The notes: generated by a model from the sequence alone, not told the origin. Counted from the stretch's first letter, positions 28,065-37,437 are shown. The stretch is DNA of 64,000 nt from Prostheceraeus crozeri (GCA_907163375.1 CAJQUW010007233.1:124001-188000); one strand, 5' to 3'. Program-made: numbers and translations.

Positions 28065-28194
28065 TTTTTTTATTTTTTTAGAGAAAATTTAAGAAAAAAT
28101 TTGTGTTTTAATTTTAGATATAAACATTCTAATATCAAGGACTTGAGTGTTATTTTATATTATTATATATTTCACGTTCTTTAGTTATTTTTTT

Positions 28195-28262
28195 CTTTAT
28201 CACATTAAGTTTTATCACATTAAGTTTTATCATATTAAGTTTTATCTTATTAAGTTTCATCA
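28195..28262. repeat. Short tandem repeat at the end of the acidic-protein gene
   Basis: About four units of ~16 bp (ATTAAGTTTTATCA) overlap the 3' end of the leftward gene at 28,250. The spacer 28,065-28,194 shows no gene. Confidence 0.6.
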
Positions 28263-29545
28263 TATAATGTTTTATCAAAAGATAATTTAAATTTTTTTTC
28301 ACTAACTATTGATTCATCATCATCATCATAAATTGTTTCTTCATCATCATCATAAATTGTTTCTTCATCATCATAAATTACACTTTTTGGTATAGGATGC
28401 CCTTCCATGATAGGATACCATTCTCTTATTGGAATATCTAATTCTAAATTACATCTTTTATCTGTTAATAATATAATAGAGAAAAATATTGGTCTTTGAT
28501 CTCTTTTGGAAAATTTAATAACACCACCATAATCTGAATCACTTTTAGTTTTTGTTAAAGATGATAAAATTTTAAATTGATTAGATGTAAATCCTAATTT
28601 AAATTTTGTAGACCCGACACATAGTTGTCTAACAGTATCTTCAACTATACCATCATTATTATTTTCAATTGTAAGAAAATGAAATTTAGATAAATTTTTA
28701 TAAGTACTAATATTTTTATAATCTTTTTTACCATTTACACCTTTTTCAGATGTTACAGAATCATCATTATTATCATAAGATTCTCTAAGATCGGGCAAAG
28801 CCCTAGAATCTTCGGTTCGTTTATTATGAATATGATTATGGTCATTGTTAATAGTATAAGGTGTTGACCACATATAAATTTTTTCTTGTTGAGCTAAGCC
28901 ATTTATGTAAGATTTTAACAAATTAATATTTAAGTTTGAATATAATCCTATATACGTATCATCATCATATCTTTGGGGCATTTCTAATGTTTCTTGTTTA
29001 TAAATTGTGTCTCTATAATAAACTTGACATAATAATTCTTCATTATGTTTTTTACTCTCTATGTGAATGTTATATTGATTTTGATCGTCAACAAATAATC
29101 TAATTTTTTCTTTCGAAAAAGATTTTAATTTTTTAACTAATTCTTTAATATTGATATAATTAATAATTTTAGTTTCTATCCAATCAGTATTACTAATTGG
29201 TAACACTGCTCTAATAAATCCATAAACATTATTATGACCTATTATAACCATATTTTCTTTATTTAATTCAACATAAGCTACATCATTATATTTACTTACA
29301 ATCTCCATAAATTTAATAAATGGATCCCCCGGAAATAAACAATAATTAGTTTCTATAGAAGGTAAACCTTTAGTCTGTTCTCTAAATATTTCGGCTTGTA
29401 ATTGAAATAAAATATTAACATCTATACATGGATTATTATTATTATTATTATCAAAACATTTATTTTCAAATCCCGTTGATCTCGTCGAATAAGAAGAACA
29501 GGATGATGCGGGCGAATATAATTTTTTTAAATTTGGATTTTCCAT
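28250..29545 (-). CDS. Acidic-tailed protein, possible sliding-clamp-like processivity factor
   Basis: A 431-residue protein whose start MENPNLKKL follows an A-rich leader. After a Ser/Asn-rich N-terminus, residues ~75-180 (FIKFMEIVSKYNDVAYVEL, then NMVIIGHNNVYGF, INIKELVKKLKS, and QYNIHIES) have the strand-helix rhythm of a PCNA-type clamp domain, and a second similar half may span residues ~285-380 (FHFLTIEN to IFFSIILLTD). The C-terminus is a tandem acidic repeat (DDEETIYDD). It lies next to PolB on the same strand, which fits a processivity factor, but this is only a hypothesis. A GC-rich hairpin (28,791-28,819) is in frame and encodes EDSRALPDL. Confidence 0.4.
   Translation of the reverse strand: MENPNLKKLYSPASSCSSYSTRSTGFENKCFDNNNNNNPCIDVNILFQLQAEIFREQTKGLPSIETNYCLFPGDPFIKFMEIVSKYNDVAYVELNKENMVIIGHNNVYGFIRAVLPISNTDWIETKIINYINIKELVKKLKSFSKEKIRLFVDDQNQYNIHIESKKHNEELLCQVYYRDTIYKQETLEMPQRYDDDTYIGLYSNLNINLLKSYINGLAQQEKIYMWSTPYTINNDHNHIHNKRTEDSRALPDLRESYDNNDDSVTSEKGVNGKKDYKNISTYKNLSKFHFLTIENNNDGIVEDTVRQLCVGSTKFKLGFTSNQFKILSSLTKTKSDSDYGGVIKFSKRDQRPIFFSIILLTDKRCNLELDIPIREWYPIMEGHPIPKSVIYDDEETIYDDDEETIYDDDDESIVSEKKFKLSFDKTLYDET
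28791..28819. repeat. Double-hairpin microelement in the acidic-protein gene
   Basis: CGGGCAAAGCCC followed by GAATCTTCGGTTC; in frame as EDSRALPD on the minus strand. Confidence 0.75.
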
Positions 29546-29644
29546 TTTTTTATTTTTATTAGAAAAAATTTTACTTTTATTTTAGAAAAAATTTTATTTA
29601 TTATTTTTATTAGAAAAAATTTTATTTTTTTATTGTTAAAAATG

Positions 29645-30529
29645 ATGTTACCAAATGTTGGTGGAGGTGCATATATCCCGAATAATCGTGAATTAGAAAT
29701 AGAGATAGAAAATTATATCATGAAAACTGGAGACGTTTTATCTGGTCCATTGCATCTTTCTATTCTTCCGCAACAAAATACAGAGTTAACAAATAAACAA
29801 TATGTTGATACACAAATCAATGATTTAAAGGAAAAATATATAAACGATGTTTTGGTTCCACTGATGAATGAATTAAAGTTGCTAAAACTTAATGACAAAT
29901 CATTAAACGAAAAATTATTAAAACTTGATAAAAAGGATAGAGAGCTAGAAGCAGATATAGCAAAACTTTTTAAAAAGATTTCAGAACAATCAAAAATTTT
30001 AATATTACTTTCTATAAATTTAAAATCTGCAGTCATTAAAAATAAACATCAGATAAAAATGTTGAAAGAACAATTAGAAGATGAAATAGAAAAACTTCCT
30101 GAAAGAATTAAAAAAAATTTAAAGCAGTTACAAACTACATTCCAAAAAAGTGTTGATGAATTAAGTTCTAAAATTACTCAACAAATGAAAAAGATGAATA
30201 GAATAATAAATGAAGTAAACTCACTTAATGAAAAAGTTGATAAAATGAAAAATCTGAAAATCAATTTAGAAAATGAATTAAAGAAAAATTTACAAGAAAA
30301 CTCTAAAGAAAATAAAGAACAGTTAGATTCTGTTAAAAGACAATTAGATGTTCTTAAAATTAAGTTAAATGCACTTAAAACGGCGTTGAAGATGAATCAG
30401 GTGAAAATGCAAGTTAATAGAAAAGAAATTAAAGTACATCACACGCTGCTTGACGCAATAGATAAAGTGCAACAATCAATTAATAAAGTTATCTCGAAGT
30501 TGTTGTCCATTCACAAACGTAAATCTTAA
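29645..30529 (+). CDS. Fibre-like coiled-coil protein with tail-fibre motif
   Basis: About 295 residues beginning MLPNVGGGAYIPNN. Residues ~25-60 (KTGDVLSGPLHLS, then NTELTNKQYVD) match the repeat motif of phage tail fibres (G-D-x-[LM]-[ST]-G-P-L-x-L, then L-x-N-K-x-Y-V-D). The rest is an almost uninterrupted coiled coil of ~230 residues ending in Lys/Arg. This suggests a trimeric fibre or spike on the virion vertex with its attachment motif at the N-terminus. It opens the rightward virion gene cluster. The alternative start is the preceding Met at 29,642. Confidence 0.6.
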   Translation: MLPNVGGGAYIPNNRELEIEIENYIMKTGDVLSGPLHLSILPQQNTELTNKQYVDTQINDLKEKYINDVLVPLMNELKLLKLNDKSLNEKLLKLDKKDRELEADIAKLFKKISEQSKILILLSINLKSAVIKNKHQIKMLKEQLEDEIEKLPERIKKNLKQLQTTFQKSVDELSSKITQQMKKMNRIINEVNSLNEKVDKMKNLKINLENELKKNLQENSKENKEQLDSVKRQLDVLKIKLNALKTALKMNQVKMQVNRKEIKVHHTLLDAIDKVQQSINKVISKLLSIHKRKS

Positions 30530-30571
30530 CACGTAGATATTTTTCCCAAAAGTCAAATTTAATCCTAAAAA

Positions 30572-31132
30572 ATGCCTATAATTTATAAACACAATCTTAA
30601 ACATTTTGCATCAAATAATAAAATTGCTCATGAACCATCTCAGAAACCTGTGTACCATTATGATAGTGTAGAAACTGTCGGAACACAAAAGTTCCTAGGC
30701 ACCGCAGGTGCCGTCCAAAAAGAAGGGGCTGGCATCTTTTCTGGTATTGGAAGTATCGTTAACTTAATTAAAAATAATAAAGATTTGATTACATCTGCTG
30801 CAAAAGGAGCAGCTGCTATAGGTAGTACAGCTAGTGCAATATCAAATGCTGTCAAGTCTCAAAACGAATTAAAACAACTAGAAGCTATTCGTAAACTTAG
30901 GAATGATTCTGAAGAACTAAAAAATTTAAAAAAACTTTCAGAGGAAACAAAAAACAAAATTGCTAACATAGCTGTTGGGGAAACCTTGAGGAGCCGAGCT
31001 TCGTCCAATAGTAAACATAATGAAAATAAAAATAATAAAAAAACAATTGAAGAAATAAGAGGAAATGGCGTGAGTAGCAACCTTCGGTTTCACCAGCAAA
31101 GCTGTAGCGGAGCTGCTCTAGCAAAATTCTAA
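30572..31132 (+). CDS. Small virion-type protein with hydrophobic segment, possibly pVI-like
   Basis: A 186-residue protein starting MPIIYKHNLKHF after CCTAAAAAATG. Residues ~50-90 (GAGIFSGIGSIVNLIKNN, then SAAKGAAAIGSTASAI) form a Gly/Ala-rich amphipathic or membrane-active segment, followed by a helical ~50-residue region. The C-terminus contains sequence from GC-rich hairpins (RSRASSN, and the segment after 31,068). The composition recalls adenovirus pVI-type lytic minor capsid proteins. Function is inferred. Confidence 0.45.
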   Translation: MPIIYKHNLKHFASNNKIAHEPSQKPVYHYDSVETVGTQKFLGTAGAVQKEGAGIFSGIGSIVNLIKNNKDLITSAAKGAAAIGSTASAISNAVKSQNELKQLEAIRKLRNDSEELKNLKKLSEETKNKIANIAVGETLRSRASSNSKHNENKNNKKTIEEIRGNGVSSNLRFHQQSCSGAALAKF

Positions 31133-31139
31133 AATATAT

Positions 31140-31215
31140 TTTTAGTAAAATTTTTTTAGTAAAATTTTTTTAGCAAAATTATTTTAGCAAAATTATTTTA
31201 GTAAAATTTTTTTCT
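31140..31215. repeat. Intergenic tandem repeat of TTTTAGTAAAA hairpins
   Basis: About five ~17-bp units, each a small AT-rich palindrome (TTTTAGTAAAA or TTTTAGCAAAA), fill the spacer before the capsid gene. 32,670-32,815 before the next gene has a comparable set of AACTTAAAATTTTT units. Confidence 0.7.
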
Positions 31216-31258
31216 GTCTGTGAGAAAAAAACAAAAAGTCAAATTATTTTTTATAAAA

Positions 31259-32585
31259 ATGTCTTCGCTTATCGAAAATAAATTTAGATTAGACGATCCT
31301 CCGTTCGTCAGTTACAATCAAAAAAAGAATGACTATATAAGAATTGCTATGAATCCCGGATCTTCCAGTAGAGTAAATACTGGAGGAGATTTAATTTTTG
31401 AAGTTGATAATCAGCAGAGTTATTTATATTTACCTGATTCATTTTTACACTGTGAATATTCTTTGTATAGTGATGCCAATTTTACAACACCATTACCAGA
31501 AACCGATAATATTGCACTAGAGAATAATTTTTTTCCAAGATTATTTACACAAATGCGTTTAGATGTTGCAACTCAAAATATAGAAACAATAAGTGATTCT
31601 CCAGGTGTAATTGATACAATGCTTAGATTTGTAACAATTGGTGAAAATAATAAAAAGTATGAAATCGAAGGTTGGTTTCCTGATACTAATGATGGTATAA
31701 TTGTTGATGATTTAACTCACGCTGGAACAGATGCCGCAGGAATTGCGAAAGATGTAGAAAATATTGCAAAACATTTAAATAAAACAAATAATGAAGCATA
31801 TAAAGAAAGACGTGAATTTAACAAGAAAAGTAAACAGACAGTTAATTGGTCATTGTCTCCATTATTCGGATATTTAGATTATGATAAAATATCATATCAA
31901 TTAAAATTTAAATTAATAATTCATCGTACAGCAAATAATGAATTAATCTTTTTTGGTAAGACTGGGAAAAAAGCATATTTAAAAATTGATAGACTTGAAT
32001 GGTGGATTAAGCATATTACTCCTAGTTTAGAGGTTGAAACAGCTATTGCAAAAAGATTAAATACTAACAAACCAATTCCAGTAAATTTTCTAAAGCGTAC
32101 TGCTAGTTCAGTAACTTTTTCCGAACAAAGATTTAACTGGCATTTTACTAGAACTGCGAATACTCCAAGATATTTATTACTAACATTTCAAAGAAATAAT
32201 TCTCCAAGTTTTGATAAGAACAACAATATTTTTCATATTAATACAATTCGAAGTTTACAAGTTTCATTAAATCAAACCCGATATCCAATTGATCCATTAA
32301 GATTCGATGATACCAATAATCAATTTATGGAAGGATATGATTCTTATCGAAATCTTTGTATAGAATTTGGAGTTGAACCACAATTAACTCCTGGAGATTG
32401 GAGACATTTATATCCAATTTTCTGTTTCGATTTAAGTGCACAATCTGAAGATATTATAAAAATGGTTGTGATGTAACAATTAATATTGAAAAAAAAGATT
32501 CCACAACTTCATTGATGGCTTATGGTTTATTGCTAGAAGATGTAAAATATTCTATTGAAGTTCTTAATGGAAGATGGCTAGGATA
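31259..32585 (+). CDS. Double jelly-roll major capsid protein, about one break
   Basis: Starts MSSLIENKFRLDDPPF after TTATAAAAATG. Strand-rich text with GGDLIFEVDNQQSYLYLPD, then FFPRLFTQMRLDV and RLEWWIKHITP is typical of the Polinton capsid; the C-terminal part has LTPGDWRHLYPIFCFDLSAQ. The open frame covers ~405 residues and the coding signal continues to about 32,585; about one break is inferred. The N-terminal layout is comparable to the 425-residue F54H12.2-like protein of Polinton A. It forms the icosahedral shell. Confidence 0.85.
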
Positions 32586-32587
32586 AC

Positions 32588-32672
32588 CTAAAGCCAGAGA
32601 GCTTCGCTCCGATCGGTTAGTAACCCTTAGGACCTTTGGTCCGCGATAGCTTAAAGCCCAGACTTCGGTTAA
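32588..32672. repeat. Cluster of hairpin microelements after the capsid gene
   Basis: GAGAGCTTCGCTC, AGGACCTTTGGTCC and AGACTTCGGTT hairpins in a row. A similar hairpin (GAACCTTTGGTTC) follows the next gene at 33,308-33,322, and GGCACCGCAGGTGCC lies in frame at 30,699-30,713. Confidence 0.7.
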
Positions 32673-32815
32673 TTAAAATTTTTTTCATAACTAGAATAGA
32701 TTAAAAAATTCTTTGTAACTTAAAATTTTTTAATAACTAGAATAGATTAAAATTTTGATAACTTAAAATTTTTCTTAACTTAAAATTTTCGTAACTTAAA
32801 ATTTTTTTATTAAAA

Positions 32816-33301
32816 ATGTCGCAAGCGAAAAGTAATAATAATAATAAAACTGTTGAATTAAAATTACGTAATATTGTTGACAAAAATACCCCTAAAACTA
32901 TTACTATTAATAAAAAAAAGTATTACATAAGTAAACCAATGATAGAGAATATTCAATTACAAGAAGAAAAGAATGGCGGGATTCTCCCATTAATTCCACT
33001 AATAATAGGTGGCATAGCTGCAGCAGGAAGTGTTGCAGGTGGGACAGCTGGTATTGTCCAAGCAGTAAATAAAAATAAATCAGAGAAGGCAGCATTAGAA
33101 GAAAAAAAACGTCATAATAGAGAGTTAGAGAAAGTTGCTAGGGGAGAAGGAATAGTAGATAATTTTATTAGTAAATTAAAATTAGTTGATGAAGGAAAAC
33201 GAGTTCTTAAAAATATTCTCCACAATGTTGATGATTTAATTGAAATTAAAGAAACTAAAGATGGTTCTGGAATATATCTAAGTCCTAGTATGATAAGGTA
33301 A
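32816..33301 (+). CDS. Small protein with Gly-rich hydrophobic span, Polinton-typical
   Basis: A 161-residue protein from MSQAKSNNNN (after TTATTAAAAATG). Residues ~52-80 (GGILPLIPLIIGGIAAAGSV, then AGGTAGIVQAV) form a Gly/Ala-rich hydrophobic segment, followed by a basic helix (EEKKRHNRELEKVARGEG) and a C-terminal GSGIYLSPS. This layout, ending with 'GxGIYLxP', is common in Polinton-associated small proteins of invertebrates; a core or membrane-penetration role is plausible but unproven. Confidence 0.5.
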   Translation: MSQAKSNNNNKTVELKLRNIVDKNTPKTITINKKKYYISKPMIENIQLQEEKNGGILPLIPLIIGGIAAAGSVAGGTAGIVQAVNKNKSEKAALEEKKRHNRELEKVARGEGIVDNFISKLKLVDEGKRVLKNILHNVDDLIEIKETKDGSGIYLSPSMIR

Positions 33302-33378
33302 TAACCTCAGAACCTTTGGTTCTTTTCGGTAAAACAATTATTTTATTTTATCTTTTAAATTTTTTTTTATCTTTTAAA

Positions 33379-33960
33379 ATGAATTCTAAAAATTCCGAAA
33401 ATTTAATTAAATTAAAAATTTCTAATTTAGATTTATTGAATTATCTATTAAACAAAAATAAAAACTCAAATTGTAAAATTTATGAAGGTAACGACGACAA
33501 ACAAAGTTTGGCTACTACCTACGGTGGTGACATACAAAAAACATTAGAAAACTTTCCTGGATTTATTTGGAGTAAATATTCGAAAGAAAAACATCTTCCT
33601 GGTCATTCATATACTGGGCCAGGAACTCGATTAGATATAAGACTAGATGAGAATAATAATCCGAAACCAGGTGAAGAACCGATAAATAGAGTAGATGCCG
33701 CAGCTTACAGGCATGATTTAGCTTATCGAAATCATGATCTAAGTTCTCGACATGCAGCTGATAAGAAGATGATTCAAGAATTAGATAGTATTCAAAATCC
33801 TACATTTAGAGAAAAAATTGAAAGAATGTTTGTTAAGAAAGCTTTACAAGCTAAAATATTATTCGGTCAGGGTTTAAATGAAACTAATAACTCTGAGAGC
33901 AACGCTCGAACTAATAACTCTGAGAGCAACGCTCGAACCTACGCGTCTGAAATTCATAAA
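33379..33960 (+). CDS. Parvovirus-type phospholipase A2 domain protein
   Basis: From MNSKNSENLIK (after TTTTAAAATG). The calcium-loop-like YTGPGTRLD is followed by PINRVDAAAYRHDLAYRNHD and SRHAADKKM, matching parvovirus VP1-unique-region PLA2 (catalytic His-Asp in RHDLAY). Such domains breach endosomal membranes on entry. The same open frame runs on into the start of the integrase domain, so the two domains may have been made as one product. A 27-bp tandem repeat derived from a GC-rich element adds (TNNSESNAR) twice in the linker. Confidence 0.8.
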
Positions 33961-34751
33961 GAATACAGAAGGCCTAAATATTTATTGAAAGTAAAAGTAT
34001 TTAATAAAGATGATATTTGGAGTGCTGATCTTATTCATATGCCGAATGAAAGGACTACAAATACGCATTGACCGTTATAGATTTATATACACGATACGCT
34101 TGGGTAAAGCCTTTAAAAAATAAAAGTGGTCTATCAGTTAAATATGCGTTTGAAGAAATCTTTAAAGAAAGTAAGAGAAAGCCAAGGAAATTGTTTGTTG
34201 ATAAAGGATCGGAATTTTATAACAGAAACGTTCAGCCACTATTTGAAACAGACGAAAGTCATCGCCAAGGCTCAGTTTATTCAACTGAAAACGCTGGGAA
34301 GGCCGTAGTGATAGAAAGATTCAATCGGTCGTTAAAAAATAAATTATTCAAGAAATTTACTGAGCAAAGAAATCAGAAATGGTTGAAGATATTACCAGTA
34401 GTTGTGGAAGAGTACAATAATAAAGTTCATTCTGGTATTGAAGAAACTCCAAAGAATGCTTCTGACGACCCTGATTTGATACGAAAGAAAATATTCGAGA
34501 ATAATAATTTGAATGAGAGTAATCCGAATTTGCAGAAACTTAAGCCGAAATTTAAAATTGGAGATAGAGTTAGAATATTTAAATATAAGAATAAATTTGA
34601 AAAAGGCTTTGTTGGTTATTGGACTAAAGAAATATTTGAAGTTTGCAAAATAAATCAAAGTTATCCGATTACTTATGAAATTAAAGATTTAGATAATGAG
34701 GATATCAGAGGTCGTTTTTATCAAAATGAATTACAGAAAACAGAGCTTTAA
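33961..34751 (+). CDS. Retroviral-type (rve) integrase, about one break
   Basis: The coding signal contains the DDE core: IWSADLIHM, then LFVDKGSEFYN, and NAGKAVVIERFNRSLK, followed by an SH3/chromo-like C-terminus (FKIGDRVRIFKYKN, then KGFVGYWTKEIFEV). It inserts the element and makes the 6-bp target duplication. It directly follows the PLA2 domain and looks to have about one break near the junction. The catalytic region is clear. Confidence 0.9.
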
Positions 34752-34785
34752 CCTTTAGGTGGCGCTTTAGCTAGCTTCGCTTGAG

Positions 34786-35274
34786 TTATAGATTGTTTAA
34801 CTCTAACATAATATCTAGAAATGGTACTCCTTTTTGTAATTTAAATAAAACATAAAGACATAATTGTCCACAATAGGTAGTGCCTGGTGTTTGAATTTGA
34901 AACGTATTGTATGTTCCCGTTCCAAGTAATTCTTTTACTTCATTTGTAGGGGGCAAACCGTATGAATCAAAATAATAGTTCTCAGCCTCCGGGCGGTCAA
35001 AATAATAGTTCTGCTGATGATTTTTAACGCCTGCTGACCAATGTACACCTTTTTCATTTGACGTATGAAGATTTGTTATGAAATTTACAGTTATTGATGG
35101 AACTTTGTTCCGGGAACTGAAGGTTCCTGTTGGCCTATTTTTTAGGAATTGTAATTCATTTCTCATCAATACATGAAAATTCTTTATTCCTAATCGATTA
35201 GCGATCTTCTTTAAATCGAAATTCGTTGTTGTTTGTGTTCCATATAATTTCAAAAACTCATTTATGTTGCTCAT
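34786..35274 (-). CDS. Adenain-like cysteine protease (Polinton B1)
   Basis: A 162-residue protein starting MSNINEFLKLYG. The His motif is GVHWSAGV, the acidic YYFDSYGLPP, and the Cys TTYCGQLCLYVL, the same order as in Polinton A (1920-2381). Between the His and acidic motifs the sequence YYFD occurs twice because a 30-bp in-frame insertion (14 bp of GC-rich sequence plus a 16-bp direct repeat, 34,967-35,012) lies there. It matures virion precursors. The frame is open throughout. Confidence 0.88.
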   Translation of the reverse strand: MSNINEFLKLYGTQTTTNFDLKKIANRLGIKNFHVLMRNELQFLKNRPTGTFSSRNKVPSITVNFITNLHTSNEKGVHWSAGVKNHQQNYYFDRPEAENYYFDSYGLPPTNEVKELLGTGTYNTFQIQTPGTTYCGQLCLYVLFKLQKGVPFLDIMLELNNL

Positions 35275-35315
35275 TTTATAATAAAAAAATTTCTTAAGGG
35301 ACCCCTAGAAGTCAG

Positions 35316-35485
35316 AAGGGGGGGTATTGATTTAAAACTGTTCTCTAATGATGTCTTTCCTTACTACTTAGTCAGAAGGGGGTATTGATTTAAAACATTT
35401 TTATAATGATGACTTTCCTTACTACTTGGGGGGGGGTATTGATTTAAAACTGGTCTCTAATGATGTCTTTCTTTACTACTTATTC
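35316..35485. repeat. Three ~70-bp tandem units with poly-G
   Basis: GGGTATTGATTTAAAAC, then TAATGATG(T/A)CTTTCCTTACTACTT occurs three times, each preceded by a G run. Confidence 0.8.
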
Positions 35486-35574
35486 AATTTTGAAATGATT
35501 TAATTTAATCTAAATTTAAACGTTACATTGTTGCATTGTGTTAGTGTTTAACTACATAGAGTTGGTGTTTCGCT

Positions 35575-35720
35575 CATCTTTTATCAATAGTAATTCATTA
35601 CTCATCAATATGTGAAAATTCTTTATTCCCAATTGCTTAGCAATCTCATTTAAATCGAAATTTAATGTGGTTTTGTTTGCTGTATATTTTTTGGAAGTCT
35701 CTGATGTTTCTCATTTTTAT
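35575..35720 (-). pseudogene. Duplicated fragment of the protease gene 5' end
   Basis: This minus-strand stretch is clearly similar to about 35,145-35,280 of the protease gene (shared TCATCAATA(T/C)(A/G)TGAAAATTC and TTTAAATCGAAATT). It is a degenerate partial copy; no other gene is supported between 35,490 and 36,790. Confidence 0.7.
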
Positions 35721-35844
35721 AGAAGATACAATATTTCTATTATATTCCCGTAAATGAGAAATTAAAAACAACACATGGATATTTCAATTTGGTTACAACC
35801 ACTTTGCATACATTCAATTTGGATACATTGAAATACATGTAAAT

Positions 35845-36372
35845 TTGTCCACGCGAGGACAAGGTTTCATTGGATGAGAGAAAAATGACGTCATATAACA
35901 ACATAATGAAAATGATTGAAAACAGGAAATAACATTGCATTTAAAACAGGAAATAACATTGCATTTAAAACAGGAAATAACATTGCATTTAAAATAGGAA
36001 ATAACATTGCATTTAAAACAGGAAATAACATTGCATATAACAACATAATGAAAATGATTGAAAACAGGAAATAACATTGCATTTAAAACAGGAAATAACA
36101 TTGCATATAAGATACAATTTTTCTAAACAATAGGATTTCTGTCCACGCGAGGACAAGGTTTCATTGGATGAAACACTCTATTGTATTTACATGTGCAAGA
36201 GGAAATAACATTGCATTTAAAACAGGAAATAACATTGCATTTAAAACCGACAGATACAAATTTTCTAAACAATAGGATTTCTGTCCACGCGAGGACAAGG
36301 TTTCATTGGATGAAACACTCTATTGTATTTACATGTGCAAGAGGAAATAACATTGCATTTAAAACAGAGGGG
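35845..36372. repeat. Minisatellite of ~22-bp units within larger ~143-bp repeats
   Basis: Units of AAACAGGAAATAACATTGCATTT recur about ten times, interleaved with a GTCCACGCGAGGACAAGGTTTCATTGG block at about 35,848, 36,139 and 36,282. GTCCACGCGAGGAC is itself a hairpin. ORFs here are repeat artefacts; spacers are not CRISPR-like. Confidence 0.85.
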
Positions 36373-36799
36373 TTTAAAGAATGATAAATTTTCTTCACAG
36401 CGCGTCATTTGATTAGTTGAATGGCGCAGTATTTTAGCTGAATGGCGCACCATTATTCAAGAGAATATAATGGTCTAACATTGAAAATAAAGTGTCTTGC
36501 GGCCGTATCGCAATAACAATAGCGGAGTTTAACATCCAAATTCCATTGAATATGTCAGCGCGGTATTATCGCTAAATGACGCACCATTGTTTGAGAGAAG
36601 AATGAAATCATTTGGAATGTCACATAATTGCTTTACACAATGAAGTCAATCTTCCGTTAACATTAGGTCGTGACTTTTAAAGTACAAGAGAAACAGACAC
36701 CCAACAAAGCGTAGGAAATTTGTCTGCTAATTTACCTAATTTCATAACAAATGAAACTTAGGTGCGTGAATAATTGATATGATTTTGCTTCAAGAGACT

Positions 36800-37114
36800 T
36801 TAAAAATAAGACTTGTCATTATCACAAACAGAGAGCAGATAGTGCTTACCGATAAAAATTTTACACATAACACTGAGTGAATTGTTTCTTTTTTCATGCA
36901 ACAAGAATTTGTGTAAGTTTACAATTGTATTATTGACTCCACCATTTGGCTCTATGAAATCACTCAAAGAATCTGTAAATTCATGCCTCTCCAATTCCTC
37001 CCGTAATTTTTTCATCCTCCCTGGCAACGATTGTTTTCTTCTATCTTCAAATTGATCTTGTCTCATTTTGAGAAATATATGACGAGAGCGTTTTAACACA
37101 ACCTTCACTGGCAA
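36800..37114 (-). CDS. Uncharacterised open frame, doubtful
   Basis: 104 residues with a basic helix (KMRQDQFEDRRKQSLPGRMK) and no recognised family. It lies inside the right end of Polinton B1, in sequence whose composition is less AT-extreme than the virion genes. It may be a gene, captured host DNA or chance. 37,115-37,437 shows no gene. Confidence 0.2.
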   Translation of the reverse strand: MPVKVVLKRSRHIFLKMRQDQFEDRRKQSLPGRMKKLREELERHEFTDSLSDFIEPNGGVNNTIVNLHKFLLHEKRNNSLSVMCKIFIGKHYLLSVCDNDKSYF

Positions 37115-37437
37115 GAAACACTGTTAAATTAAATAAGTCTTCAGCACAATTGTTTGAAATAGCCATATCGATTATTGTTGTTGTGTATTGTTACACGGCA
37201 TTGCAGCCGGAGTAGGATTTGCTGGTTATATATTTCACGTCTTACAAATGTCTAAGTGGGTGTAGCAGCTGTTTGTTCTTTCATACATTGTTTCCTTTCA
37301 AATGTTTGAGTTGGAGGACACAGCTCCTTACACTGAAATGCATTTTATTCATAAATGCGAGAAGCAGATGTTCTCTACAATTGAATGACAATTGTAAAAG
37401 TACCTAAACTTATTGTTAAGAATATGTCAATTCCTTC

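Noticed and set aside
35845-36372. Regular repeats that could suggest a CRISPR array
   Set aside because: Units are contiguous and spacers are not unique; it is a minisatellite in a eukaryotic element.
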